The notes under the pieces: model-generated
Seen by the model: the letters and a program-made list of their open reading frames with translations, nothing else
Told to the model about the DNA's origin: nothing
The model's database searches: none
Assembly: GCA_016721115.1 (NCBI GenBank)
Contig: JADKIW010000001.1
Location: forward strand, 2,867,501 to 2,931,500
From: Candidatus Defluviilinea proxima
GTDB lineage: Bacteria; Chloroflexota; Anaerolineae; Anaerolineales; Villigracilaceae
Reading direction: 5' to 3'
Length of the DNA: 64,000 nucleotides
Shown: positions 26,741-35,677 of the stretch, one piece after another
How positions within the stretch are numbered: the stretch's first letter is position 1
How the letters are laid out: the number at the start of each line of letters is the position of its first letter
Program-made: the position numbers and the translations under genes

Positions 26741-26846
26741 ACATTTCTCTGGTAAAATACGGGCCTGTGATTTCAGCCCGCATGTGTCCTTTCACACACC
26801 TCTATGCCTGTCTGAGACACAATACATATTAAGGAGAAAAAGAAAG

Positions 26847-27188
26847 ATGGTTCGTTTACGTTTACGTCGTATTGGTTTGAAGGGTCAGCCCACCTATCGT
26901 GTCGTTGCCGCGGACAGTGAGTCCCCTCGCGATGGCCGCTTTTTGGAGATCTTGGGCTTCTACAACCCCCGTACCCAACCTGCAACAATTCATTTGAATG
27001 AAGATCGCGTGTTCCACTGGATGAAGAACGGTGCATTGCCGACCGAATCAGTGGCACAGGTTTTCAAGAGCTCCGGCACCACAGCCCGCTGGGAACGCTT
27101 CAAGAAGGGCGAGTCGATTGAAACTCTCGTCAAAGAAGCGGCTGAAGCTGAATCTGTGCGCGGTGCAACCACCCGCACTGGCAAGTAA
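26847..27188 (+). CDS. rpsP: 30S ribosomal protein S16
   Basis: 113 residues of the small-subunit protein S16. The N-terminus MVRLRLRRIGLKGQPTYRVV and the DGRFLEILGFYNPRT motif are diagnostic. The C-terminus carries a short extension beyond the usual 80-90 residues. The frame is open much further upstream, but the ATG at 26847 follows AAGGAG by 10 bases and starts at the conserved N-terminus. It leads the rpsP-khpA-rimM operon. Confidence 0.96.
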   Translation: MVRLRLRRIGLKGQPTYRVVAADSESPRDGRFLEILGFYNPRTQPATIHLNEDRVFHWMKNGALPTESVAQVFKSSGTTARWERFKKGESIETLVKEAAEAESVRGATTRTGK

Positions 27189-27240
27189 ATTTATCTATGA
27201 GTAGGTCACGTTTCAAGCGTGACCTACAGATGGTCTTATT

Positions 27241-27477
27241 ATGAAAGAACTTATTGAATACATCGCCAAATCGTTAGTGGATCATCCCGAAGACGTGCAA
27301 GTGCGCGAGATGGGGGGTGGTTCAAAGGTTCGCATTGAGTTGAGCGTGGCCAAAGACGATATGGGCCGCGTCATCGGCAAAGGCGGCAAGGTTGCCAACT
27401 CCATTCGCACATTGTTGCGGGTGGCCGCTGAGAAAAAAGGCAAGCAAGCCACACTCGACGTGGTAGAGCCAGAATAA
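27241..27477 (+). CDS. khpA: KH-domain RNA-binding protein KhpA
   Basis: 78 residues comprising one KH domain, with the GxxG loop in GRVIGKGGKVANSIRTLL. In this gene order (between rpsP and rimM) it is the conserved KhpA protein, a small RNA chaperone partnered with KhpB in other bacteria. Its TAA stop overlaps the rimM ATG by one base. Confidence 0.92.
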   Translation: MKELIEYIAKSLVDHPEDVQVREMGGGSKVRIELSVAKDDMGRVIGKGGKVANSIRTLLRVAAEKKGKQATLDVVEPE

Positions 27478-28007
27478 TGGCCGATACGAAAAACACAGGC
27501 TCGCCAACAGGCGAGCCTCTTTATTTGAGTGTTGGATTTTTGCGACGTCCGCATGGGGTACAGGGCGAGATCATTATGGATTTGCATACCGATTTCCCAG
27601 AACGCATGAAAAAGGGCAGAAAACTTTTGGTGGGCGAGGAACACAAGCCGATGACCCTGACCAGCGTACGCCCTCATCAATTGGGATTGCTTGTAAAATT
27701 CAACGATGTAAACACTCCGGAAGAAGCAGGGCTATTTCGTAATCAATGGGTGTACGTGCCAACGAAGGATGTCCCACTGCCTGAAGGTGAACATTACAAA
27801 CATGAACTTTTAGGCATCAAAGTTGTTGACGAGAATGACAGTCCGCTTGGTGTATTGGCTGAGATTTTAGAGACAGGTGCCAACGATGTCTATATCGTGC
27901 GGGATGACTCTGGCAAGGAGATTCTTCTGCCCGCCATCCCCTCGGTCATTCTGGACCTGGATATTGATCGCGGTTTACTGAAAGTTCATCTGCTCGAAGG
28001 GCTGTAG
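27477..28007 (+). CDS. rimM: 16S rRNA processing protein RimM
   Basis: 176 residues. The N-terminal RimM domain starts with LSVGFLRRPHGVQGEIIM, and the C-terminal PRC-barrel follows (LLGIKVVDENDSPLGVL, then GKEILLPAIPSVILDLDIDRGLLKVHLLEGL split over its last 35 residues). RimM binds ribosomal protein S19 and assists maturation of the 30S head. trmD, often next in this operon, is absent here; dprA follows after an 81-bp gap. Confidence 0.95.
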   Translation: MADTKNTGSPTGEPLYLSVGFLRRPHGVQGEIIMDLHTDFPERMKKGRKLLVGEEHKPMTLTSVRPHQLGLLVKFNDVNTPEEAGLFRNQWVYVPTKDVPLPEGEHYKHELLGIKVVDENDSPLGVLAEILETGANDVYIVRDDSGKEILLPAIPSVILDLDIDRGLLKVHLLEGL

Positions 28008-28088
28008 AGCAAGTTGTAAGTAGTAAGTTGCGGGTAGTGCATGTTTTGGGTCGTAAATCCTTTGTGTGCTTTGTGGTAAATTGTTTTC

Positions 28089-29195
28089 ATGGACGATAAA
28101 AAATACTGGATCGGCTTCAACCTCATCAAGGGTATTGGCTCAGTCCGTATGCAGGGACTGGTCTCATACTTTGGTGATTTGGAATCTGCCTGGCGGGCGT
28201 CCCCGGTCGATTTGGCTGGAGCAGGCCTTGGGTTGAAAGTGATCGAGCGAGTCGTTTCAGCACGCGATACTGTAGATTTAGATAAAGTCTGGGAAAAGAT
28301 CGAGCAACAGGGGATCAAGATCCTGACATGGCAGGATGAAGCATATCCGCAACGATTGAAAGAAATTGACCAGCCTCCGCCCGTGTTATACATTCGCGGT
28401 GATTATTTACCTGATGACCTATTTGCCGTTGCGATTGTGGGTACGCGTCGTGTTACGCCATATGGAAGACAGATCACTGAGGAGTTATCGTCCTTTCTTG
28501 CCGCAAACGGCATTACTGTAATCAGCGGTCTTGCACGTGGTGTGGATGCGGTTGCGCATCAGGCAACATTGAAGGCAGGCGGGCGAACAATCGGCATCTT
28601 GGGTTCGGGTGTGGATAAGATCTATCCGCCTGAGCATCGTGGTCTTGCCGAACAAATGATGGAACACGGCGCGATCATCAGCGATTATGCTCCCGGTACA
28701 CCACCTGAAGCGTCCAATTTCCCGCCGCGCAATCGAATCATCTCTGGTTTATCATTGGCCGTGGTTGTGATCGAAGCAGGTGAAACAAGTGGTGCATTGA
28801 TCACTGCTGAATTCGCCGCCGAGCAGGGACGTGAAATCTTTGCAGTGCCTGGTAGTATACTTGCGCCTCAAAGCAAGGGTACGAACAAATTGATCCAAAA
28901 AGGCGCGTTGCCTTTGTTGAGCGTCAACGATCTGATGCAAGCTTTGGATATCACGCGTGTTGGTGAGCAAAAGGCCGCTCGTAAGATCATGCCGAGCGAT
29001 CCAACCGAAGCAAAATTATTGAGCGTACTGGGAAGCGAACCTCTACATGTGGATGAAATACGCAATCAATCTGAATTGCCGATAGAGAAAGTATCTTCAG
29101 CACTGGCATTGATGGAATTGAAGGGCATGGTACGTCAGGTGGGTGGCATGAACTATGTTGCGGTGCGTGAGGTACAATCCGACTACAATACTTGA
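28089..29195 (+). CDS. dprA: DNA-processing protein DprA
   Basis: 368 residues. A helix-hairpin-helix-like N-terminus (IGFNLIKGIGSVRMQGLVSY) precedes the Rossmann-like core with AIVGTRRVTPYG, VISGLARGVDAVAH, GILGSGVDKIYPPEH and the FPPRNRIISGLS signature. A C-terminal winged helix follows (about 300-368). DprA loads RecA on incoming single-stranded DNA during natural transformation. It is widely conserved even where competence is unproven. No other competence gene is in the window. Confidence 0.95.
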   Translation: MDDKKYWIGFNLIKGIGSVRMQGLVSYFGDLESAWRASPVDLAGAGLGLKVIERVVSARDTVDLDKVWEKIEQQGIKILTWQDEAYPQRLKEIDQPPPVLYIRGDYLPDDLFAVAIVGTRRVTPYGRQITEELSSFLAANGITVISGLARGVDAVAHQATLKAGGRTIGILGSGVDKIYPPEHRGLAEQMMEHGAIISDYAPGTPPEASNFPPRNRIISGLSLAVVVIEAGETSGALITAEFAAEQGREIFAVPGSILAPQSKGTNKLIQKGALPLLSVNDLMQALDITRVGEQKAARKIMPSDPTEAKLLSVLGSEPLHVDEIRNQSELPIEKVSSALALMELKGMVRQVGGMNYVAVREVQSDYNT

Positions 29196-29218
29196 TACTG
29201 AACGGTGAATCATAAACA

Positions 29219-30310
29219 ATGACTGAACATACATACGCTGTCATCATGGCTGGAGGCGGGGGGACTCGTCTTTGGCCCGTTTCAAGAAAAGAATCCCCAA
29301 AACAATTGTTGCCTCTCTTGGGAAAGGAGACCATGTTCCAAAGCACGGTGGCGCGACTGGAGAAGCTGTTTCCGCCTGAACGCATTCTTGTTGTGACTGT
29401 TGAAGAACAGGCGCGTGAGATGCGGGAACAGGTGCCTTCCATCCCCAATGAGAACTATTTAATTGAACCTGCGCCGCGTGGTACGGCATCTGTGGTAGCA
29501 TTGGCGGCTGCTGTCCTTAAGAAACGCGATCCGCAGGCAGTGATGGCGATACAAACGGCTGACCATCACATTCGCAATCAGGATCTGTTCCAATATCTGC
29601 TTCGTACTGCGTTCGATGTGGCAGATAAAGAATATCTGGTAACACTTGGCATTACGCCAACGTTCCCCTCGATTGGATATGGATACATTCAGCAAGGCGA
29701 AGCTCTGGATGGTGATTACAAATATCCGGTATATGCGGTCAAACGATTTGTTGAAAAACCTGATGAGGCTACAGCACAGATATTGCTTCGGAGCGGCGAC
29801 CATTCATGGAATAGCGGCATGTTCGTCTGGCGCGTGGACAACATCCTTGCAGAGATCGAGCGGCAGATGCCCGAATTGTTTGCCGCTGTGAACGAGATCG
29901 CATCTGCATGGGAAACGCCACAGAAAGAAAGCGTCATCCAAAAACTTTGGTATGATTTGAAACCTCAAACCGTGGATTACGGCATCATGGAGCAAGCAGA
30001 ACGAGTGGCTGTGTTGCCCGCTGGCGGTTTGGGTTGGAGTGATGTCGGTTCGTGGGATTCACTTTTTGAAGTCCTATTCCCAGATATGAACGGGAATGTA
30101 GTAACCAATGCCCAGCATCTTGGAGTTGATACACATAATACGCTTGTCTATAGTATCGATGATCGGCGACTTATTGTTACCATCGGCATGGATGATGTGG
30201 TGGTCGTGGATGCAGGTGATGTGTTGATGGTCTGCAAGACGGATCAGTCGCAAAAAGTGCGCGACATTGTTGAACATTTGAAGAAACATAATCAGGATAA
30301 ATTTTTGTAG
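29219..30310 (+). CDS. manC: Mannose-1-phosphate guanylyltransferase
   Basis: 363-residue nucleotidyltransferase that makes GDP-mannose from GTP and mannose-1-phosphate for glycan synthesis. Motifs are the N-terminal AGGGGTRLWPVSRKESPKQ, ENYLIEPAPRGTA, the FVEKPDEATA segment, WNSGMFVW, and SDVGSWDSL near 280. The bifunctional isomerase domain of long ManC proteins is missing, so this is the short monofunctional form. It lies 23 bases after dprA. Confidence 0.92.
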   Translation: MTEHTYAVIMAGGGGTRLWPVSRKESPKQLLPLLGKETMFQSTVARLEKLFPPERILVVTVEEQAREMREQVPSIPNENYLIEPAPRGTASVVALAAAVLKKRDPQAVMAIQTADHHIRNQDLFQYLLRTAFDVADKEYLVTLGITPTFPSIGYGYIQQGEALDGDYKYPVYAVKRFVEKPDEATAQILLRSGDHSWNSGMFVWRVDNILAEIERQMPELFAAVNEIASAWETPQKESVIQKLWYDLKPQTVDYGIMEQAERVAVLPAGGLGWSDVGSWDSLFEVLFPDMNGNVVTNAQHLGVDTHNTLVYSIDDRRLIVTIGMDDVVVVDAGDVLMVCKTDQSQKVRDIVEHLKKHNQDKFL

Positions 30311-30366
30311 TAATGTTACGAAGAGGAGAGTTCCCGTCCTCGAACTGATATTACAAAGGTGTGTAC

Positions 30367-32685
30367 ATGGAAGCTTATTGCATGAAGTGCAAGACCAAAC
30401 GTGAGATGACAGATCCCGTTGCGGGTTTTAACGCAAAGGTATCTCCTGTCACGATTGGTGTGTGCTCTGTTTGCGGAACAAAACTTTATCGGATGGGCCG
30501 TACAGATGCACATGAGGGTTTGATCCCACCACCAAAGCCTGAAAAGCAGGTGAAGGTGGTGAAACGCGAAGGTAAACTTGTGATCGTTGAGTCTCCGGCA
30601 AAAGCGAAGACTGTTGGTCGCTATCTCGGCAAAGGGTATACCGTCCGCGCTTCGGTGGGGCATGTGCGCGATCTGTTGAAATCTCAATTATCTGTGGACG
30701 TGGAAAACAATTTCACGCCCAAGTATCGTGTTCCGAATGAAAAGAAGGAAGTAGTCAAAGAGATCAAGAAACTCGCGCAAAAGGCGGAAGAAGTCTATCT
30801 CGCGACCGATCCTGACCGCGAAGGTGAGTCGATCTCCTGGCATCTTTTGGAATCGGCCGAGATCGAACCGGAGCGCGCCAAACGTGTGGTGTTCCATGAG
30901 ATCACGGAGCCAGCCATCAAGGAAGCCTTCAATCATCCGCGCCAGATCAACATGGATCTGGTGGATGCACAACAAGCGCGCCGCATTCTGGACCGTTTGG
31001 TTGGATACAGCATCAGCCCGATCCTGTGGGAGAAGGTGCGCGGACGGCTGTCAGCGGGCAGAGTTCAATCAGTGGCTCTCAGGCTGATCGTTGAGAGAGA
31101 ACGTGAGATCGAAGAGTTTGTGCCAGTTGAGTATTGGTCCATTCATGGCGAGTTTAAGCCTGAAGGGTTGAAGTCCAATTTCATTGCGAAGTTGGCAAAG
31201 ATCGACGAGAAAGATCCCGAGCTTTCCAATGAAGAAACAGTTAAACCGATCCTTGTAGATATGGAAACTGCTGCGTACTCGGTGACGAAGGTCAAGCGCG
31301 GCGAACGTCGACGTAAACCTTCTGCGCCATTTACAACATCGACTTTGCAACAAGAGGCTTCTCGTAAACTTGGCTTTACTGCGCGCCGCACGATGGCGCT
31401 TGCACAAGGACTATATGAAGGTCAGGATGTTGGCAATGGCGGTACGACGGGTTTAATTACCTACATGCGTACGGACTCAACCAATGTGTCTACGATCGCG
31501 CAACAGGAAGCTCGCGAATATGTCGGTGGCAAGTATGGACAGGATTTCTTGCCGCCCGAGCCGCCGCAATATACAAAGAAAACTGCTAATGCGCAGGAAG
31601 CGCATGAGGCAGTCCGCCCTACGTCTGTGATGCGGACGCCGGAGCAGGTGCAGGAATATCTCGACCCTGCGATGTTCAAGTTGTATCGTTTGATCTGGCA
31701 AAGATTTGTCGCTTCGCAGATGGAAGCGGCTGTGTACGATACCTTGCAAGTGGAAGTGACCGGCAAGACAAATGAGCACGAATATCTTCTCCGCGCTTCA
31801 GGGTCGGCTATAAAGTTTATCGGTTTCCTGGTTGTGTATGAAGAAGCAAAGAATGAAGATGTAAAGACGGAAGAAGACGAAGAGAATGTGAAAATCCCGG
31901 CTGGTATTGCCGAGGGACAAAAACAGGAACTCGTTCGTTTGATTCCTGAACAGCATTTCACGCAACCGCCGCCACGTTACTCAGAAGCTTCGCTGGTGCA
32001 AGCTTTGGAAGAAGATGGCATTGGACGTCCGTCCACGTATGCGCCGACGATCTCGACCATTCAGGCGCGTGGATATGTTCTGCGCGAAGAAAAGCGCCTC
32101 ATGCCAACGGACATTGGCATTCAGGTCAATGACTTGATGGTGCAATATTTCTCAGACATCGTGGACTTCCAATTTACCGCCCGCATGGAAGAAGATTTGG
32201 ATATGATCGCGAACGGTCAGGCGGAATGGACGGAAGTGATCCACTCGTTCTACCATCCGTTTGCAGAAGACTTGAAAAAGGCGCAGGCAGAAATGCCCGT
32301 CACGAAGAGCGAGCCCGAGAAAATAGGACGTATCTGTCCCGAAGATGGAGGCGAGCTTGTCATCCGTTATGGACGGTTTGGGAAATTTATCTCGTGTGCA
32401 AACTTCCCAACCTGCCGTTATACGGAACCGTGGCTTGAGAAGATCGGTATTCAATGCCCGAAAGATCATGGCGAACTTGTGGAAAGAAAAACACGCAAGG
32501 GACGCACATTCTACGGGTGTGAGAATTACCCCAATTGTGACTTCACGTCCTGGAAACGCCCGATCAAACAGCCTTGCCCGAAGTGTAACGGTTTGCTTGT
32601 GTATGCCAATAAACGGGAAGCGCAATGCACGAATTGTCAGGAGACCTTCCTGCTCGAATCGATCGTCCCTGAAATGGCAGAGTAA
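30367..32685 (+). CDS. topA: DNA topoisomerase I with N-terminal zinc ribbon
   Basis: 772 residues. The first 45 form a four-cysteine ribbon (YCMKCKTKREMTD ... VCSVCGTKLYRMG) resembling the stand-alone DUF5679 domain, not usual at the front of TopA. The type IA core begins near 67 with the Toprim KLVIVESPAKAKTVGRYL and ATDPDREGESISWHL; the nucleophilic Tyr lies in GLITYMRTDSTNVS. Three C-terminal zinc fingers (about 655-770) bind single strands. It relaxes negative supercoils. The ATG at 30367 has AAAGG at good spacing, better than the GTG at 30361. Confidence 0.95.
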   Translation: MEAYCMKCKTKREMTDPVAGFNAKVSPVTIGVCSVCGTKLYRMGRTDAHEGLIPPPKPEKQVKVVKREGKLVIVESPAKAKTVGRYLGKGYTVRASVGHVRDLLKSQLSVDVENNFTPKYRVPNEKKEVVKEIKKLAQKAEEVYLATDPDREGESISWHLLESAEIEPERAKRVVFHEITEPAIKEAFNHPRQINMDLVDAQQARRILDRLVGYSISPILWEKVRGRLSAGRVQSVALRLIVEREREIEEFVPVEYWSIHGEFKPEGLKSNFIAKLAKIDEKDPELSNEETVKPILVDMETAAYSVTKVKRGERRRKPSAPFTTSTLQQEASRKLGFTARRTMALAQGLYEGQDVGNGGTTGLITYMRTDSTNVSTIAQQEAREYVGGKYGQDFLPPEPPQYTKKTANAQEAHEAVRPTSVMRTPEQVQEYLDPAMFKLYRLIWQRFVASQMEAAVYDTLQVEVTGKTNEHEYLLRASGSAIKFIGFLVVYEEAKNEDVKTEEDEENVKIPAGIAEGQKQELVRLIPEQHFTQPPPRYSEASLVQALEEDGIGRPSTYAPTISTIQARGYVLREEKRLMPTDIGIQVNDLMVQYFSDIVDFQFTARMEEDLDMIANGQAEWTEVIHSFYHPFAEDLKKAQAEMPVTKSEPEKIGRICPEDGGELVIRYGRFGKFISCANFPTCRYTEPWLEKIGIQCPKDHGELVERKTRKGRTFYGCENYPNCDFTSWKRPIKQPCPKCNGLLVYANKREAQCTNCQETFLLESIVPEMAE

Positions 32686-32719
32686 CTTATATCAATAGAC
32701 GATTAGTACCACCCGAAGG

Positions 32720-32747
32720 TTGTTTTCATGATGGGATGGTATATAAT
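32720..32747 (+). promoter_or_regulatory. Promoter before the 333-residue membrane protein
   Basis: TTGTTT (32720-32725) and TATAAT (32742-32747) are 16 bp apart, 32 bp before the ATG at 32780. This suggests the membrane protein is transcribed separately from topA. Confidence 0.6.
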
Positions 32748-32779
32748 TCAGGTAATAACCCAAACAAAAGGAAAATGCC

Positions 32780-33781
32780 ATGGAAGCAGTAATCGCTATT
32801 GTCAAGAACCTCCTCAAAAACCCAAGAGTGGCCCTTATTTTGGGAGTTGTGTTGGGGTTGATATTAGGTTTGTTAGTAGGGTGGTTTATTTGGCCTGTAA
32901 CATATACCGATCAAACCCCCGAACTTCTGCGGGCAGATTTGCAGGATGATTGGGTACGCATGGCGGCGGAAGCATACGCCAGAACCAATAATCAGGATGA
33001 AGCTATGCGCGTTTGGGAGGCGTTGGGGCCTAAAGCAAATGATGCCTATATTCGACTTCAAGCTAATCCAGGAAAACTTGACCCAGCGGTTTTGCAACAT
33101 TTTGGCGAATTGATTCAAAATAGAAAAGGCCCGATCGTTCCTTCGCAACCAGCGGATGGTAGTTCGGGGGTAAGTAGTCTTGTTTGGTACATTTCTGCTG
33201 CTGTGTTGGTTATTGTGGCTGCAGCAGCTGGTTTTTATTTGTATCGTTTGTTCCGTAAGGGGCCTGGTACACAAACTGCTGTCATGGCGGCCGCAGAGGC
33301 CAGTCGTAAAGCTGAAAAGACCAATTTCGAAGAAATGGGTCTTGCGCCTCCGATCACACAAACCATGACCACGTATGTGCTTGGCGACGATCTGTATGAC
33401 GAGTCCTTTAGCATTGACACGGGCGGTGGCGAATTCCTTGGCGAATACGGCGTCGGTGTTTCAGAGACTATCGGTGTAGGCGAGCCAAAGAAAGTCGCTG
33501 CACTAGAGATCTGGTTGTTTGATAAAAACGATATCAAGACTGCCACAAAAGTTTTGATGTCACAACATGCGTACAACGATCCGAACATCCGCGCAAAGCT
33601 GGAGCCCAAAGGTGACTTGAATGTAGTCAAGGCAGGCGATCAAGTTTTGCTGGAGACAGAAACACTCCAACTCCTTGCCACTGTAGTGGATATGGAATAT
33701 GGAATGGGTGCTCTGCCAGCGAACAGCTACTTCGAACGCATCACACTGGAACTCGCGATCTGGCCCCGTTCAGGGAAGTAA
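32780..33781 (+). CDS. Two-TM hypothetical protein
   Basis: 333 residues. Transmembrane helices lie at about 19-39 and 135-156. The loop between them (about 100 residues, RADLQDDWVRMAAEAYARTNNQDEA in pieces) is helical and TPR-like. The C-terminal 170 residues are cytosolic, acidic and strand-rich, with a conserved-looking FDKNDIKTATKVLMSQHAYND segment. This architecture recurs in Anaerolineae as unannotated proteins, as far as I can recall. No function is assigned. A ribosome binding site AAAGGAAAATGCC precedes the ATG. Confidence 0.7.
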   Translation: MEAVIAIVKNLLKNPRVALILGVVLGLILGLLVGWFIWPVTYTDQTPELLRADLQDDWVRMAAEAYARTNNQDEAMRVWEALGPKANDAYIRLQANPGKLDPAVLQHFGELIQNRKGPIVPSQPADGSSGVSSLVWYISAAVLVIVAAAAGFYLYRLFRKGPGTQTAVMAAAEASRKAEKTNFEEMGLAPPITQTMTTYVLGDDLYDESFSIDTGGGEFLGEYGVGVSETIGVGEPKKVAALEIWLFDKNDIKTATKVLMSQHAYNDPNIRAKLEPKGDLNVVKAGDQVLLETETLQLLATVVDMEYGMGALPANSYFERITLELAIWPRSGK

Positions 33782-33803
33782 TCCAACGCTTTGAGTTTGA
33801 ATC

Positions 33804-33835
33804 AAAAGAGACCGGCAATCTGCCGGTCTCTTTTT
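33804..33835. terminator. Bidirectional terminator
   Basis: AAAAGAGACCGGCA and TGCCGGTCTCTTTT form a 14-bp stem with a three-base loop and a T run. It separates the membrane-protein gene from the convergent greA. Confidence 0.9.
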
Positions 33836-33850
33836 CGTTGTAAACCTGTT

Positions 33851-34312
33851 TTACTCGATCTTCAGGATCTTGATCTTGACTTTGCCGCCCGGCGTTTCGG
33901 CTTCCACTATATCTCCAACTTTATGGTCGAGCAGGGCTTTGCCAAATGGAGACTCGTTGGATATTTTGCCTTTGCGTGGGTCAGCTTCACTGGCTCCCAC
34001 GACAGAATACGTCTCGGGGTCGTAGTTATCCTCTTGAATGGTCACCTGTGAGCCGACAGTCACCATGTCGCTGTATTTTTTCTCAATAATGGTGGCAGAG
34101 CGCAGGATAGCTTCAATTTCTTGAATACGGCCTTCTAAAAAGGCCTGATCTTCTTTGGCCTTGTGGTAATCGGCATTTTCTGAAAGATCGCCCATTTGAA
34201 TGGCGGAGCGCAGGCGTTGCGACAGTTCTTCACGGCGGGGGCCGGTGAGCTCTTTTAGTTCCGCCTTCAGTTTTTCTTCCCCTTCCGGTGTTAGGTATTG
34301 TTGCTGTGACAT
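33851..34312 (-). CDS. greA: Transcription elongation factor GreA
   Basis: 153 residues. The N-terminal coiled coil that reaches into the RNA polymerase secondary channel contains the catalytic acidic tip GDLSENADYHKAKE; the C-terminal FKBP-like domain contains ISNESPFGKALL. It stimulates transcript cleavage in backtracked complexes. It begins 15 bases after the dgt stop on the same strand, so the two are co-transcribed. Confidence 0.96.
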   Translation of the reverse strand: MSQQQYLTPEGEEKLKAELKELTGPRREELSQRLRSAIQMGDLSENADYHKAKEDQAFLEGRIQEIEAILRSATIIEKKYSDMVTVGSQVTIQEDNYDPETYSVVGASEADPRKGKISNESPFGKALLDHKVGDIVEAETPGGKVKIKILKIE

Positions 34313-34327
34313 GTTGTTCCTCCTTTT

Positions 34328-35479
34328 CTAAGGTCTTTCCAATTGGTTGAAGAGTTTTTGATGTTCCTCGATGGCATAGCGATCTGTCATACCCGCGATG
34401 TAATCACAAAGGGTGCGTTCCAAACCGCGAACATTGATCGTATCCTGTATGGTGTTCGGGAGCATGGTCGGTTCTGCACGGTAGGCGTTGAATAGGTCCG
34501 TGATCAGGTTCTCAGCTTTGACTTGCATTCTCACCACGCGGTAATGGCGATATAGGTTCTTATACAGAAAGTCTTTCAATTCACGGTTGCGGCGTTGCAT
34601 TTCTTCGCTGTAACCGATCACATTGCTCTTGAGCTTTTGGATATCGAGCGGAGACTTAACCTTACTTTCCTTGAGCCGCTTGTCTGTCGCCTCGACCATA
34701 TCCGTGACCATGATGCCGACCAGTTGACGGATCATGCGATGACGTTCCATTTCGCTCAATTCCGGGCCGTGCCAGTTGTAGGTCTCGCGCAGTATTTCCC
34801 AGAGCGCGATGCCATCCAGCATTTGCGGAGTGATCATTCTTGAGCGCAGACCGTCATCAAGATCGTGTGTGGTGTAGGCGAGTTCATCGGCTACGTTGGC
34901 GATCTGCGTTTCCAAGTTGCCGCGCAATTCAGGATTGAAATCCTTCGCGTCAGAGATGTCATATTCGGATTCGTGTTTGACCATTCCTTCGCGTACTTCC
35001 CATGTGAGGTTCAAGCCAGGGAATTCGGGATAGCGTTGTTCCAGCTCTGTGACAATGCGCAAAGACTGCCTGTTGTGGTCGAACCCGCCGAAATCCTTCA
35101 TCAATCGTGCAAGGACAACTTCACCGGAGTGGCCGAAAGGGGAGTGCCCGAGGTCGTGCGCAAGACAAATGGTTTCGACGAGATCTTCATTCCCGCCTAG
35201 GGCGCGGGCAAAGGTCCGGCCGATCTGAGCAACTTCCAGTGTATGAGTGAGGCGGGTGCGGAAATAGTCGCCTTCATAGTTGATGAAAACCTGCGTCTTG
35301 TATTCGAGTCGACGGAAGGCTGTGGTGTGTAGGATGCGGTCACGGTCGCGTTGGAATGAAGTGCGATATTCAGGCTCGTTATCCAGATAGGCGCGACCTT
35401 TGGTATCCCTGCTCCTCATGCCGTAGGGCGCGAGGGCCTTATCTTCGATCTCTTCCAGTTGTTGACGGGTAAAGTACAT
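34328..35479 (-). CDS. dgt: dGTP triphosphohydrolase-like HD protein
   Basis: 383 residues. The HD-domain metal ligands are visible as H in LTHTLEVAQIGR, HD in CLAHDLGHSPFGHSGE, and a later D in ADELAYTTHDLDDG. The N-terminal RTSFQRDRDRILHTTAFRRLEYKTQV is a deoxynucleotide-binding hallmark of dGTPases. It hydrolyses dNTPs to nucleoside and triphosphate, affecting nucleotide pools and in some bacteria phage resistance. The open frame extends further, but the ATG at 35479 has GAAAGG at correct spacing. Operon with greA. Confidence 0.9.
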   Translation of the reverse strand: MYFTRQQLEEIEDKALAPYGMRSRDTKGRAYLDNEPEYRTSFQRDRDRILHTTAFRRLEYKTQVFINYEGDYFRTRLTHTLEVAQIGRTFARALGGNEDLVETICLAHDLGHSPFGHSGEVVLARLMKDFGGFDHNRQSLRIVTELEQRYPEFPGLNLTWEVREGMVKHESEYDISDAKDFNPELRGNLETQIANVADELAYTTHDLDDGLRSRMITPQMLDGIALWEILRETYNWHGPELSEMERHRMIRQLVGIMVTDMVEATDKRLKESKVKSPLDIQKLKSNVIGYSEEMQRRNRELKDFLYKNLYRHYRVVRMQVKAENLITDLFNAYRAEPTMLPNTIQDTINVRGLERTLCDYIAGMTDRYAIEEHQKLFNQLERP

Positions 35480-35567
35480 TGCCAACCTTTCAGATGCAAA
35501 TGTCATTGTACTCTTTGTCTTTGGGCGGGAACCCTCTGCTTTATTTGAGCACAATGACATATGAAGG

Positions 35568-35651
35568 TGGGGCGAGAGGGGGTCGAACCCTCACGTTGTC
35601 TCCAACGACAGATTTTAAGTCTGTTGCGTCTGCCGATTCCGCCATCGCCCC
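35568..35651 (-). tRNA. tRNA-Leu (TAA)
   Basis: 84-nt class II cloverleaf with acceptor GGGGCGA/TCGCCCC, anticodon loop CTTAAAA (TAA), a long variable arm (CGTTGGAGACAACG) and T arm GAGGG-TTCGACC-CCCTC. Discriminator is A. No CCA is encoded. It sits between dgt and the YwaF-like gene on the same strand. Confidence 0.96.
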
Positions 35652-35677
35652 AGTAACGATGTAGCGTGTATTTTACC

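Noticed and set aside
26631..26846. Upstream extension of rpsP overlapping the kinase gene
   Set aside because: S16 proteins start at MVRLRLRR; the extension lies over the kinase 3' end and terminator in another frame.
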